Positions 10,369 through 21,180 of a stretch of DNA of 64,000 nt are shown piece after piece. The stretch spans positions 682,001 to 746,000 of the forward strand of contig JAWZYV010016004.1 of NCBI GenBank assembly GCA_038373885.1. Direction: 5' to 3'. The position numbers were made by a program, and so were the translations under genes. The stretch's first letter is position 1. Every line of letters starts with the position of its first letter. Source of the DNA: Cheiracanthium punctorium. Taxonomy: Eukaryota > Arthropoda > Arachnida > Araneae > Cheiracanthiidae. The notes below the pieces were generated by a model that worked only from the letters and a program-made list of their open reading frames with translations, made no database searches and was not told where the DNA came from.

Positions 10369-11040
10369 TGCTGATAAGAATTATATTTTCCCACTTTTAT
10401 CCCTTTTTATCCCCAGAACAGTAGTTGCAAACCAAGGTTATATGCAATTTTTTTTGCTTACAGTGCGAAATTGTAGTTAGAATGACAGTTTAAGTTTCCT
10501 CACTTTTTTACCTTCTTTTTTTTCATATCAGCAATAAAAATTAACCCCATTTGGCCTTGACGTCCTAATATTAGAACACATATTTACATTAATCTATATT
10601 CTTCATTTTCAAGAATTTTAGCACCTTGTGTCTTACTAATAATACATGCAAGAATAGCAGAACATTATCATTTTTGCTCTGAAAATGACAGAAAATCTCC
10701 AGCAGAGAAGATAATGGACGCCTCAAGCCATCTGAAGCCAAAAGTTTAAAAAATGAATTAGAAATTGCATTGTAAATGATAATCTAATATTTGTTATTAA
10801 TAGGACAACAGGTCCCAAAGCAAGCAAGTGAATTTTTATTCTTTTTCTAGTAACAGTACACCAGGCGTACATTAGTATAAAACTTATGCTTTGTTTTACA
10901 CCAAAAATATTATTATCTTAAAATATTGTGTCTTACGTATAATTTGTACATTTTAAGTTTTTATTGAATAATTAATGCCACAGTTTTGTCTGCTTATTCC
11001 AAAATGCCCACACGGAAATTCATTTTTATCTTTTTTAGGG
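10369..11040. other. AT-rich non-coding stretch
   Basis: No coding signal. It separates the DUF4817-type transposase from a piggyBac remnant. The word gtcctaatattagaacacat near 10561 resembles gtcccattattagaacattt near 11710, in the same direction on the far side of the piggyBac remnant. This may be chance. Confidence 0.4.
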
Positions 11041-11044
11041 AAAT

Positions 11045-11625
11045 ATGCGAAGTGAAGGAAGTAAAAAGCTGCCCATGAAAGAAGCCGTTGAATGCTTAAA
11101 CAATCAAGGTGATTCTGATCTAGAAGCTATTAACTTAGATGGGTCTGAAGCCATCAAATTCCCCTGATTTACCTGCCTGACTTCATATCAAATGAAGAGA
11201 AAGTAATAGCTGAGAAGTAATGCCTTATTAGAAGATGCAACTAGAAGATACAAAAGTTGTTAAGGAAAAAGGGAAACCTGTTCCTCATTTTAAAAGGTCC
11301 TTTTAATCATCTGGCATTAGCTTTATACATTAACGGAATAAATAGAAAAAATCAAACGGATTAACTGGATTTTACTTTTGGTACTACAGAAACGCTGTCA
11401 TTTTCGAAGCACACAGCAGCCCTGCCAAACATGGGAGGCCATCAGGTAATAGCTCTATTTTACCACCATTAAAAAATAAATTAAATCCAGTTGTTAGTCC
11501 TTGCAAAGATGCAAGATATGATAGGCTAAATCATGATTGAAAGGAGTCAAAAACAACAGAGATGCAAATTGGAAGTTTGTACACACAAAATTAGAGAATT
11601 TTATTAAAAATGGGGAGTATTTTCA
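11045..11625 (+). pseudogene. piggyBac-like transposase remnant (two ends, middle lost)
   Basis: The first part reads KEAVECLNNQGDSDLEAIN and then, in another frame, LPDFISNEEKVIAEK. This acidic N-terminal layout is usual in piggyBac (PGBD) transposases. The second part, near 11380-11590, reads FEAHSSPAKHGRPSGNS, then DARYDRLNH and QKQQRCKLEVC. These fit the linker and the start of the C-terminal cysteine-rich domain. The catalytic DDD core (several hundred residues) is absent and the fragments lie in different frames. Call made from motif order by eye; a distant or chance match is possible. Confidence 0.5.
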
Positions 11626-11769
11626 TCTTTTCACGCACAAACAAATTGTGTCATACAAAATAACTTAAAAATGTACTTTTTATCATCTTTTGCTCAATTA
11701 AAGCCGCGTGTCCCATTATTAGAACATTTTTCGATCAGTTTGGTAATTCGCTGAATGTTATAATATTTC

Positions 11770-12265
11770 ATATTTTAGACTATCCGCCTTCTGCGTCCAG
11801 CTGGTCCACCAACGACCGCTTCGTAACCAAAATGTGCAACCCACGGCAAGCGGGCAGCTTCGCGACAGAAATGTGCAACCTACGGCACACGGGCCGCTTC
11901 ACCGTCAGTCTGTGCAACCTACGGGCCGTCGGCATCGGCGACCAGCTCTTCCGACCGCTTCATACCCTGTGCAACATACGGGCCGCTTTTACATGATACA
12001 GTGAGCGGCTACCCCCGGCGAACAGCTGGACCGCCGCTTCGTGACCTAAATTTGCAACCTATGGCACACGGGCCGCTTCGCAACTGAGATGTGCAACCTG
12101 TCGGTCGTCCACTTTCTAGAAACCAGATGGTCCAACCACCTCACTTCCGGCCTGTGCAACGAACGGACCGCTTTTACACGTTACTGTGAGCGGCCGCCTC
12201 TCGCGACAATCTGGTCCGCCAAAGGGCCGCTTCGGCCGAAAAGAAATGTGCAACCTTTGGCGACC
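11770..12265 (+). repeat. GC-rich degenerate tandem repeat
   Basis: An island of high GC in AT-rich surroundings. The words tgtgcaacc(t)acgg and gggccgcttc recur at irregular spacing of about 40-60 bases. A larger order is visible: a (c/g)agctgg(t/a)cc...ccgcttcgtaacc segment near 11800 recurs near 12025 and again, altered, near 12200. CpG dinucleotides remain frequent. Frames here are not convincing genes. Confidence 0.7.
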
Positions 12266-12304
12266 AGCTGAACGAAAGCTCAATAATTTGTCCGTATATG
12301 CATA

Positions 12305-12700
12305 TTTTTTTAGTCGGAATAATTCATAACTTTTTCGATGAGAGCTGCTACAGGCCAAAATCTTGCCCACTTCGCGGGTCACCGCTCCCTTCAGGATCGA
12401 CCGGGCAGTTAGGCAAATATTACACCCCTCCTCTCCACCTCCGCACGACTCGGGAGAAGCGATGGATCTTCGAACGTCACGTGGTGCTGGGGAAGAAATA
12501 GATCTTCCTTTTCGGAACACACCGAAATCATTATACGGGTTTCACTAATTAATTAATTAACGGACCAAAAATTTATGCTAGACGCTTGATATTTTTTTAA
12601 ACGGAAGCCGAAGAGTTTTTCCTTAATCGTACCATTTTTCAGTCGAAATAATCCATAGCTTTCTCGATGCGAGCTGCGAGAGGCGAAAATCTTAAAAAAC
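12305..12700. repeat. Direct duplication, about 60 bp, 332 bp apart
   Basis: The segment near 12305-12366 (agtcggaataattcataact) recurs near 12640-12698 (agtcgaaataatccatagct), followed in both by a cgatg(a/c)gagctgc and a caaaatctt/gaaaatctt end. The two lie between the GC-rich repeat and the probable LINE tail and may be part of one element. Confidence 0.55.
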
Positions 12701-12929
12701 GCCGGAAACGTTTTTGATTTTTTAAAAACGGGAAATGCAGCTAATTCGAAAATCATGGTCTAATAAAAAATCAATAAGTGATTAGAAAGAAAACTCTTTC
12801 CTCTTTCCTATCGTGTAATTATTTTTTTTCGGACGATCGGAAGCCCTCTTTTCTAAGGGTAAAGCGAAAAAACGAAGGAAAATGATGTAAAATATAAAAT
12901 TATTAAAAAACTAAAAAATACGCTTTAAA

Positions 12930-13062
12930 TGCACATTTCCGGCTCCCTGAGAAACCCCGTGCAACATTTCGTGCAAATCGGCTGGATGGTTAGGCCACCA
13001 CGCTAACGACACAGACACACAGACAGACTCATTTATTATGTGTATAGATAGATAGATACTTG
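12930..13062 (+). mobile_element. Probable 3' tail of a non-LTR retrotransposon
   Basis: The text aaaccccgtgcaacatttcg, caaatcggctgg, acacagacacacagacagac, then tcatttattatgtgtatag and (taga)n is typical of the 3' ends of RTE-like LINEs and related elements, which end in short microsatellites. No reverse transcriptase was found upstream, so this would be a 5'-truncated copy. The family is not certain. Confidence 0.45.
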
Positions 13063-13293
13063 CATATGGTGCAGCATATCTAACCACTCATTGATTTTTT
13101 ATCTACTCAATTCAAAATTTGGGGCCAAAGCGGTTAAAAAGGAAAAAATCATATATCGCAAGTGTATTCTTTTTTGTTATTATTTGTGTCTTTTCAGCAT
13201 ATTTTCTGTCGTACAGTGACATATCGATATTACTTTTATTCTATTTTCTGCAGAAAGCACAAAGCAATTACATCGATTAATAAATAATATATA

Positions 13294-13787
13294 CAGGGTG
13301 CCCAGTAATTAACCATAAATTTGCATTGTTTAATAAAAAAGTTTGAAAAGATATAAAAGAAAAATATTTACTTCACTTGTAAGTACACACACTTATTCCG
13401 ATTTAATGCACAAGAGTTTCGAAGTGCTTCCCATTACTCGCAACAATATGACGAAGCCTATAAGATCAAAGTTGTCCAAAACTGAATGAATAGCTCGAAG
13501 TGTGATGGCCGAAATTTCAGCAGAAAATTAAAATCCCCTGTTCGATGGTCAAATTCGGCATTTTACTAATGCGAATTGCTTGCAAAGACGGGAACATTTA
13601 GTGAAAACTGCTTGCAACTTCGTGTCTGTCTAGTGCTGCGTCACAGCACAAAATGAAAAATCGTATTAATTCAAACTCGTTTCGTAAATTGTAAACCGCG
13701 CGTTGCGTCACCAAATGTTACGTCAGTATGACGCCCAATAAACAGTTATTGCAGTTTCAGATTTTCGGTTAATTACTGGGCACCCTG
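13294..13787 (-). mobile_element. 494-bp MITE: deletion derivative of a DUF4817-type transposon
   Basis: The terminal inverted repeats are 21 bp and perfect (13294-13314 and 13767-13787; starting cagggtgcccagtaattaac). TA flanks both ends (13292-13293, 13788-13789). On the minus strand the right side encodes an N-terminal piece, ISKMPNLTIEQGILIF, like the start of DUF4817-type proteins. The left side encodes a C-terminal piece RLRHIVASNGKHFETLVH followed by a stop. The middle is missing. The retained ends thus show which parent family made it. It is not identical in sequence to the 9.35-10.37 kb copy and may come from a different subfamily. Confidence 0.8.
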
Positions 13788-13789
13788 TA

Positions 13790-15024
13790 GTCATTATTTA
13801 TTAAAGGATTTAATTACAGAATTGCATTTCTATTTCAGTAAAAATCGAAAATTTCTATTAGTACTCACAAATTTGCAGATTCATCAAATAATAAAATTAG
13901 TCTTCGAAGATATTCCTGTGCTAAAAAGAAAGTGATGCACATTTCTCTTTTCAAAATCTGTAGATTCATAAAAGTTCGTGCAATTTTTTCTTCGGCCATA
14001 TATTTTTGAATTTTTTCTCTCCTATTATTAAAATCCAAAAAAAAACCCCAGTGCATTAGGCTTTATAGTTAAGGAAATGTGTCATTCGAAGAAAAAAAAA
14101 AGAAAGAAAAAGAACTCTGCTTCAAAACAAAAACAAATTTCTTTATTCCCGAAAATGTTCAATCCGTTTTTCTTTCAATTCTTCGGCAATTTTTGCATAC
14201 AAATTTTGCGTCTCGACGCAGGAACCGGAGCAAAATTGGAAACACAAAAATTTATGTAAAGTCCGCAAATCAATACCGAGATCCCGAGCTACGATTGACA
14301 ATAGATTTTTTTGCATACGGCGAGAACACAAAAGGAAAAGATCTGAATAAATTTTAGGTTCAAGATTGATAAGAGAATCTGGGAAAAGACAGCATATTCC
14401 TTTCGATGTGAATGAGGTTTCTTCATATGTTACATGTCAGAACACTTTTTATTTTCGTCTCCCTTTCCGACATTATGTATTACACGGTAAATATTACATT
14501 GTAAAAAAAGGAAAATGATGTTGGTTCAGAATCCGACTTTTTTTTTTTTTGGTTTTATGGAGGTACATATTTCGGGAATCGTATTTTATTTTATTTTAGA
14601 AGAAACCGAGCTTTCACTTGAAATGAAGAAAATAGTTGCCTCTGCTTGGATTTCCATGTCAATTTTATAAGAAACAGTTTTATCAACTGTCTATACATAT
14701 GAAGGTATTCAGGAAACGGGTGTACAAGGTTGTTTCTCCATTTACTGTATTTTTAATTAAAATAATTTTTTGTGCACTAATCTCTGCTTTCGTTATGCTA
14801 AAGCTCGATAAATTATCAGAAATTTAATTGGAGTGTGTAAGGAGGGAGGTTTTTTTTATAAAACTATTGCAAAAACATTATACCAAAATCGAAAGTAAAT
14901 CTTTTAATAAACCTTCATATAATACTTGAGTATATGCTATGTAATTTATTCATGATTGTACAGCCTTAAAATACACTAAATTTTGAGTTTCAAAGTTTAT
15001 TGCTTTTACAAAAACAAGGTATTA
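13790..15024. other. AT-rich non-coding stretch
   Basis: No supported gene or element. A purine-rich A/G tract lies at 14088-14118 and a T-run at 14538-14551. Short open frames here are in low-complexity sequence. Confidence 0.5.
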
Positions 15025-16620
15025 TACAGTGGTGTGCAAAACTTAAGCAGCAGGTGTTCTTTTTACCATAACTCCACGAAAGATCATGTGAGAGACATGA
15101 AATTCAGAAATGAGAGACAGCATTTTGTATTTAAACATTTAAACGATGACGAAAGCGTAGTTGCGCAAAAATGAATACAATGCACACAGTACGGAATCAA
15201 ACAAAAAAAGGCTTTATTGAACTCGAAGTATCATTACGCATGATTATCTGTACAAGAGGAAGAATAAAAAGCAGATGTTCCTTAGTATGGGATATGCCCT
15301 CCCCTTATTGCAATGGTTGCTTCGCCCCGTCTCCCTATACTCAGCACAAGATTGTTCAACAGTTCTTGAGGTAAGAGTGCCCATTCCTCAATCAACATCT
15401 GTTTCAGTTGTTGGGTCTGCTCCGGAGGATGTAATTGTGCCGCAAGGCGTCTCTTCAAAGCATCCCGCACATATTCAATGGAATTTAAATCAGGAGAGTA
15501 CGCTGTCCAATCGATTCGAGGGGTATCCTCACTTTCCAGTAGCTCCTCGACACCAGGAGCCAGGTGTGGCCTGGCATTGTCCTCCATAAAAACGAAGTCT
15601 GCTTCCAATGGCATCTCGGAACAGACGCACATAATGACGGATCACCTCCTGATAATAGCGCTTTCCGGTTTCAAAAGTTCTGTCGAAAACATAGAGCTGC
15701 TCTACGTTTTCGACAGATGCGAAAACTTACGACATATTTGCGTGTTCATTGTTCAGCATAATACCTCCCCAGATGAGAACTCCAGGACCACCGTAACAGT
15801 CTCTTTCCGTGATGTTACTAGAATAAAACCGTGCTCCAACCTCTCTCCAAATCAACTGGCGTTGACAATTGCTTATGGCGCTGAAACGACTCTCATGTGT
15901 AAAGAGAACACGACTCAATTGATGAGATGTCCAGTTTTTGTACTCCTTTCACCTCTTTAAACGGTGGCGCCGATGGCCAACTTTCAGAGGGATGCAGCGT
16001 TCAGGACGGCAGGCGAATAAGCCACCTTTTTGAAGGCGTCTGAACACAGTAAACTGCGATACTTGTCGCCCAGTTGTTGTACACAGTTGCTGGGCAATTG
16101 CACTTGCTGACTGGTTTCGGGCTCTTTTCGAATGCAGGGCGATATATCGGTCATCCACTGTAGTTGTTTTCCTGGTGCGGCCACAACCAACCATTATAAC
16201 AGCTGTACCTATGGTTAGGAAGGCTTTCCAAGCGCGCAAAACGACACTTTTGTTGATTTCAAACTCTTCAGCTCGTCACACTGCGCCCTTCCTTCAGCTT
16301 TCCTATCAGTCTTCCACGTATGAAGTCTTCCAGGTGACTTCTTCCAGCTTTCACGAAAGAAGTCACTTGCTCTTGCAGCAAATGTTTTTAATTGCATCTC
16401 CGTCCTTTTTTTTATGTACTCTTGAGTTGCGCGCGCAGACCGCGCGCGTTTTGCGTACGCTCACGCTACCAGTTCATGTTTTGTTCCTGACATTTGGATA
16501 CGCCTGACCTTTCTAAGAATTCCGTGTTCATTGTACTGATCGCAAGAATCCCTTTTCTGCAATTTCATGGCTATCTGAATAAAATTTACATTGTTGCTTA
16601 AGTTTTGCACATTTATTATA
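15025..16620 (-). mobile_element. Tc1-like transposon, about 1.6 kb, decayed
   Basis: The inverted ends share 17 matching bases, tgtgcaaaacttaagca at 15033-15049 and the reverse complement at 16595-16611, and each end is bounded by TA-containing sequence. The length is that of a normal Tc1 element. The transposase fills the interior on the minus strand. Confidence 0.85.
15282..16239 (-). pseudogene. Tc1 transposase, frameshifted
   Basis: Three frames on the minus strand give the protein in order. At 15949-16239 an N-terminal helix-turn-helix part includes ASAIAQQLCTTTGRQVSQ. At 15727-15918 the start of the core reads VLFTHESRFSAISNC, with the first catalytic D changed to H (family form FTDESRF). 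At 15282-15632 the rest reads FMEDNARPHLAPG and then SPDLNSIEYVRD, so the second D and the E are present. It ends GGHIPY. The enzyme is dead through loss of the first D and through frameshifts. Confidence 0.85.
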
Positions 16621-16880
16621 GAAATTATAATTTTAACTTTTAACTAATTTCGTTTCTTAAACTACTTAGCTATGCATCAACTTCCATTATTTTGATACGT
16701 TTTTATTTCTACGATTGTATTTAAAAGAAAATGAAAATTTAAATATGCACTGAATAGTAATTGAATTGGGTACACCTATCTAGTAAAGCGTAGCATCACC
16801 TTTCCTTTGATGACGACTACTATTTGTGTTGGCATGGACTCTAGAAGTAATACTTATCCACAACTCCTGAACTACCACCC

Positions 16881-17590
16881 TTAATTCACTAAGTTTATAT
16901 GAAAGGTCGATAGAGCCTCGAACTCAAATGTGCTCAGTAGGATTGAGGACAGGTGACTCTGATGGCGAGGAAAGCGCGTGCAGGTCTGTAGAATGTTCAT
17001 ACAACCATACTGATACAATTTGAAGTGATGGCACGGTAAATTGTCTTGTTGAAAGACAATCTTTCTTGTGGGCTTTCGAAGACTTTCGAGCGGAAAAAGC
17101 TGGCCATCAAAGATATCCAGGTAACGTTTACCAGTGAGGACGATGCCACACAAACCAAGGTTCCCCAATCAGTCCACGTGAACTCTCCCTAGACTCTAAT
17201 TCTACTACCGCCAGCTTGAAAAGTCCCCTGCTGTCAGGAACGATTTTATCGCTTCATATGCCATTTACGCCTTATACGTACTGTTCCAACGGTATGTACC
17301 AAAGTAAATCTCAATTCATCACTCCGGACAACATGTTTCCAGATGTTGACCCTCCGTTGCGGATAATCCCGTACCCATTCTAGTCGTTGCGCCCTGTTTT
17401 GTGCAGTGAGCAGAGTGACTCTTTTAAGACGATGACTCTTATACTCCACTGAGAAGAGATGGATTTGAAAAGTGTGGCAGCTTACACGTCGCCTTGCATC
17501 AGCGTTAAATTGATGAGTTAGCTGTTGCACAGTGGTTCTTCTATCCGCTGTTACAATGCGGGCTATCCGACGTCGATCTCGATCTTCCAC
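16881..17590 (-). pseudogene. Tc1 transposase of the outer element, broken
   Basis: The N-terminal frame at 17246-17590 reads DRDRRRIARIVTADRRTTVQ and ends with a core start VRSDELRFTL, which keeps the first catalytic D. The second frame at 16881-17168 has FQQDNLPCHH, which keeps the second D. Further on a third frame gives PSESPVLNPTEHI, with the E kept and the preceding D changed. Frames are separated by shifts. The protein is of a different Tc1 subfamily from the neighbours on either side. Confidence 0.75.
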
Positions 17591-18385
17591 TCGCTGCTGT
17601 CCGCGGAGGTTGGCAAGGTTGGTTTTGTAAGATTCGATGTACTACTGTATATTCTTCACACAATAGTGCATGAAGACGTTAGTTCCTACACTGCTTTGGA
17701 GTGACCCATTCTTCGGGACTTGGCGATATAGTCATTATTAAATGCGCTTAGATCCGTACTCTAAACCCCTTAAGCCTCACTCCTGTCAAAATCAGGGGCT
17801 AAGCTTTCTCCCTCTATTTCTCGTGCCCATGATATTGCCGCGCAATAGTGTTCAAATGTTATACGCCAGAAAAACACGTGCTTTTCAATTCTTATGCACA
17901 GACTTTTTTTACATCTCATTTTAAGCTAGATGACAATACCAGACTACTTTCAACTTCGGATACAGTTTATTTTTAAATAGATGATAGCAGTATTCAAATA
18001 CGTGTTTAAAACATATATTTTTAATGATTTCCTGCTTACTAGAAAACACATATTCAGTCACAAAGTTGGCTTTTCCTAGAAATTTTTTTTTTCTTCTTTC
18101 GCTCTAATAAAATATCCAAAACCGTAAAATGAATACATTCACTGCTGGACAATTGCTAAGGACGGATCACATATTGCAATGTAGCATAACATTAAGCGAG
18201 AGATGAAGCCAAGTAGGATAAAATATTGTTGCCACACTGTTCGTACATTAGAATAAAGGACATTTATTCTTCTGGGAAATAAAAAGGTTAAGAAACATCT
18301 GAAAGAAAAAAAATGTTCTTTGATTCCGTGTACGGAGAAATGGAACAATGCACATGAAAGTCAGCAGGCGCCTTGGAGAAAAATG

Positions 18386-19480
18386 TCAGTACGGGACATG
18401 TCCACCGTGGAGTGCTATGCAACATTCCACACATCGTACCATGCTTTGCAAAACATTATTCAGCAGCTGATGAGGCAATTTATCCCATTCCTCTGTCAGA
18501 GCACGGAAGAGGGTGTTCTTGTTCGTTGGAGGACAGTTTCGACCAGGAAGTCGCCTCTCCAAAGCATCCCAAACATTTTCAATCGGGTTTAGATCTGGAG
18601 AACGCGCTGGCCATCGTAGCCTTGACTAATACCCTTGCTGTCTAGACAATCCTGAACAGCGATTGATTGATGGCATGGTGCGTTGTCGTCCATGAAAACA
18701 AATTTATCACCGACAACTCCACAGAAAGGCGAACATGAGGAAGTAGAACTTTATCAATATATCACTGGCCATTTATAGTCCCATTCGCAACCACGTGCAT
18801 GCCGTGCGGCCATTGATGATGATGCCGGCCCATACCATAATACTGCATGTCGGATATAGGTTTTTTTCCTGGATATTGTCTGGACGATAAGCAGTACCAC
18901 TCTCACGCCAGATCAGTTGACGTCTGCAATCCAATGACAGACTGAATCTATTCTTATCTGAGAATAGTACGCATGCCCAGTCCTGTTCAGTAAAATTGCG
19001 ATGCTCACGACACCATTGCAAACGCGTGGCACGGTGCAGTCTGGTCAATGGGACACACACAACAGGTCTGCGGGCGTATAGTCCTCCTTCTCTCAAACGC
19101 TTGGCTTCAGTGTTTCGTTAGATCTGCTGTCCTGTGGCAGCAAGGAACTGATTTTCCACCTGCTGAGCTGTGGTGCGCCGGTTCCTTTTTCCCGATAGGA
19201 CAATGTACCTGCCTCCTGTAGTCGTCGTACATCTCACACGACCACCCCCACAACGCTTTCTACACATTCCAGAAGTTTTAAATGATTTTCACAGACGTGA
19301 AACAACGCTTTCTACACATTCCACTAGTTTTTAATGATTTTCACAGCCGTGAAACAACGCTTTGGGCGATGTCGAACACCCTGGCAGCATCTGTTATTTT
19401 TCTCCCTTCTTCGATTTTTCCAATAATTCGGTCACGCGTTAAATGGTCTAAGGGATATCGGGAAGGCATGCCAAAATTTT
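18386..19480 (-). pseudogene. Tc1 transposase of the inner element, DDE motifs kept, frames broken
   Basis: The C-terminal part, about 18386-18630, stays in one frame: WPARSPDLNPIENVWDALER to GGHVPY and a stop at 18386. The core start at 18773-19096 has ACVLFSDKNRFSL (first D kept) and IMVWAGI. Near 18690 the minus strand gives KFVFMDDN (second D kept). All three DDE residues can therefore be seen, but frameshifts between 18630 and 18773 and in the N-terminal part stop it from being made. A 52-bp tandem duplication disturbs the N-terminal part. Confidence 0.8.
19251..19354. repeat. 52-bp tandem duplication in Tc1 transposase
   Basis: Units 19251-19302 and 19303-19354 both start caacgctttctacacattcc and differ at a few positions. 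The duplication falls in the region coding for the N-terminal DNA-binding domain, and 52 is not a multiple of three, so it shifts the frame. Confidence 0.85.
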
Positions 19481-20082
19481 CCAAGTTCGTCAATTAAATT
19501 TTCCCGTAAAACCTTGACTTGGAATAACAGCTGTCCACACGCGTCAAATTCTTTTAAACTCTTCACGTGATGAACAGATTTGGGAAAGAAAATTTGCGTA
19601 CGCGCACGTCTTCTGACTGTATCCTATACTTATTCTAATTTTCTACGTTTTGCGTCCTTTCATTTTGTGGTTGCTATGATGTGCCTTTCATTTGCCTTTC
19701 ATTTTGTGGTGATAGTGCTATTCGTCCTTAGCAATTTTCCATCAGTGTTGACTGTACATGCACTTATTTTTATATAATTTTCTGGAATGAAAAAATAGGT
19801 ACTTTTATAACCGTTTTCCTGAAAATAATACGACCATTAAGGGGTTAACCAGTATGACTTTGAATACTACTGATACCGTGAGCAGCACTCTTTATCTCTT
19901 CAAACTGCTGCTTACATCATTCGCAAGTCACTTCCAGGCTGGACCACAACTCGAAATTTGCATAACCCAGGTGTACCTAATTCAATTGCTCAATTCAGTG
20001 TACTTCCGAAAATTACTTAATGGAGATTTTGACTTCCATTAAAGCACACTAAGGAAGCGATACTAAATTACGCAATACTGAA

Positions 20083-20225
20083 GTCGAAATAAATAATCCA
20101 ATTACTCTGATATATATATATATATATATCACATTACTCTAATTATAAAGTAGTACGTCCATTTTGGGAGGCCTCTCCGTCCATTTTACTCTAATTCTAA
20201 AGTAGGCCGTCCATTTTGGGAGGCC
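20083..20225. repeat. Repeat fragment with TA microsatellite and doubled 45-bp unit
   Basis: It contains (ta)n at 20110-20129 and two copies of ttactctaattNtaaagtag...ccattttgggaggcc near 20134-20172 and 20186-20223. The first about 90 bases match the reverse complement of 23762-23852. Confidence 0.75.
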
Positions 20226-21180
20226 TTGGAAATATTCTCAGTCCTTTTGAAAACGGCATGCTACTTGAAGCAAATATTGTAACTAGTAAGAAATGAGCGC
20301 AACGCTCCCAACAATATTAAATAGAAAGAATAAAAAAATATTCCTATAATTATAATTCTAACAAAATGCTACTAGTTGCAGTAAGCAACTGGGTAACAGT
20401 ACTTTCACTATCTATCTGCTTCGATCTTTCCCATGGCTCAGAGATACTATACGACAGCATTTGAATTCCTCTGAAGGTGATCCATTTTCTTCTTTGCGAA
20501 GGACCTTTTTGGAGATACAACACTACCCTTGTGATTTTGATCAATTAAAAATTACTGAATGCGTCTGCGAATGAACTGAGAGATTTTTAGCTCAGTAGAA
20601 TTTTAATTTTTTTTGAGTTTTTTGCTTGTTTACTTTCCCTTCCAGTAAAAGGTTTTCAATATAGAAAACACTGATAATAAATAAAAGAAACTTTTTATAT
20701 AAGATTTATCTCAAAATTTTTTTTTTATAAACTAGGGGCCAAGGCCCCCAGACTCGCTACGCTCGATTTTCGTATGAGGCATTAGGCCCCTAATAAGGCT
20801 TATTCGTAAAAAAGACATAATTTTCAAAAGACAAAACCCGAAGATTGGATTAGATAGAATGTTACTGAGCTACGCATTGCTTGGTTCTTGCATGTTCATT
20901 GGTACATAAAAATTTAAACTTTACACTACAGTAGACCCCCCCCTCCCCCTCATAACACTGAAGATATCTTGTTATGGGAATCCGTGTTGTACGGGTCCTG
21001 AGCTATACTCCACCTGGAGTGCGGACTCCGCTTATAATCGCTGTTAAAATTATTTGCACTCCTCAGAAACACAATGATATTTGATGTTGCCATTCAAAAG
21101 TTATATTAATTAGGAGCTAAAGCGTAATAAAATCAGAACATCTGTTTCAGCTGTATTTTTAATAATGTAAAACCTATTGG
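20226..21180. other. Non-coding stretch with GC-rich repeat and possible pogo-type end
   Basis: A GC-rich piece at 20735-20800 (aggggccaaggcccccagac) belongs to the ggggcc-rich repeats seen also at 23.7-24.1 kb and at the window end. A tacagtagaccccc edge near 20928 looks like a pogo/Tigger end, but no partner end was found. No gene was seen. Confidence 0.4.

Larger units (their letters stand above)
18134..19756 (-). mobile_element. Inner Tc1-like transposon, 1.6 kb
   Basis: The left end is tacattcactgctggacaat and the right end reads on the minus strand tacagtcaacactgatggaa; both then continue attgctaaggacg. TA marks both edges (18134-18135 and 19755-19756). The size is typical of Tc1. It sits wholly within the outer element. 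Confidence 0.85.
17766..19844. mobile_element. Possible piggyBac-like insertion inside the outer Tc1
   Basis: The right edge is ccattaagggg followed by ttaa (19845-19848); the left edge is ccccttaagcc preceded by taaa (17762-17765), one base from TTAA. The eight-base ends ccccttaa are inverted. TTAA flanks and CCC-type ends are piggyBac features. The interior contains no piggyBac protein; it holds a Tc1 element. The short terminal match leaves room for doubt. Confidence 0.4.
16744..20002 (-). mobile_element. Outer Tc1-like transposon, split by a nested insertion
   Basis: The left end (cactgaat...aattgaattgggtacacct at 16748-16777) and right end (aggtgtacctaattcaatt near 19970-19987, then attcagtg) are inverted repeats of about 30 bases with few changes. 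TA lies at 20001-20002. The spacing of 3.26 kb is twice that of a Tc1 element because other elements lie within. Its own transposase is at 16881-17590. Confidence 0.75.

Noticed and set aside
11770..12548. Open frames of 60-134 codons in the GC-rich repeat
   Set aside because: Few stops are expected in GC-rich text; the frames follow the repeat and no domain was recognised.
15478..15960. Plus-strand open frame of 160 codons
   Set aside because: It lies antisense to the Tc1 transposase, whose motifs are on the minus strand.
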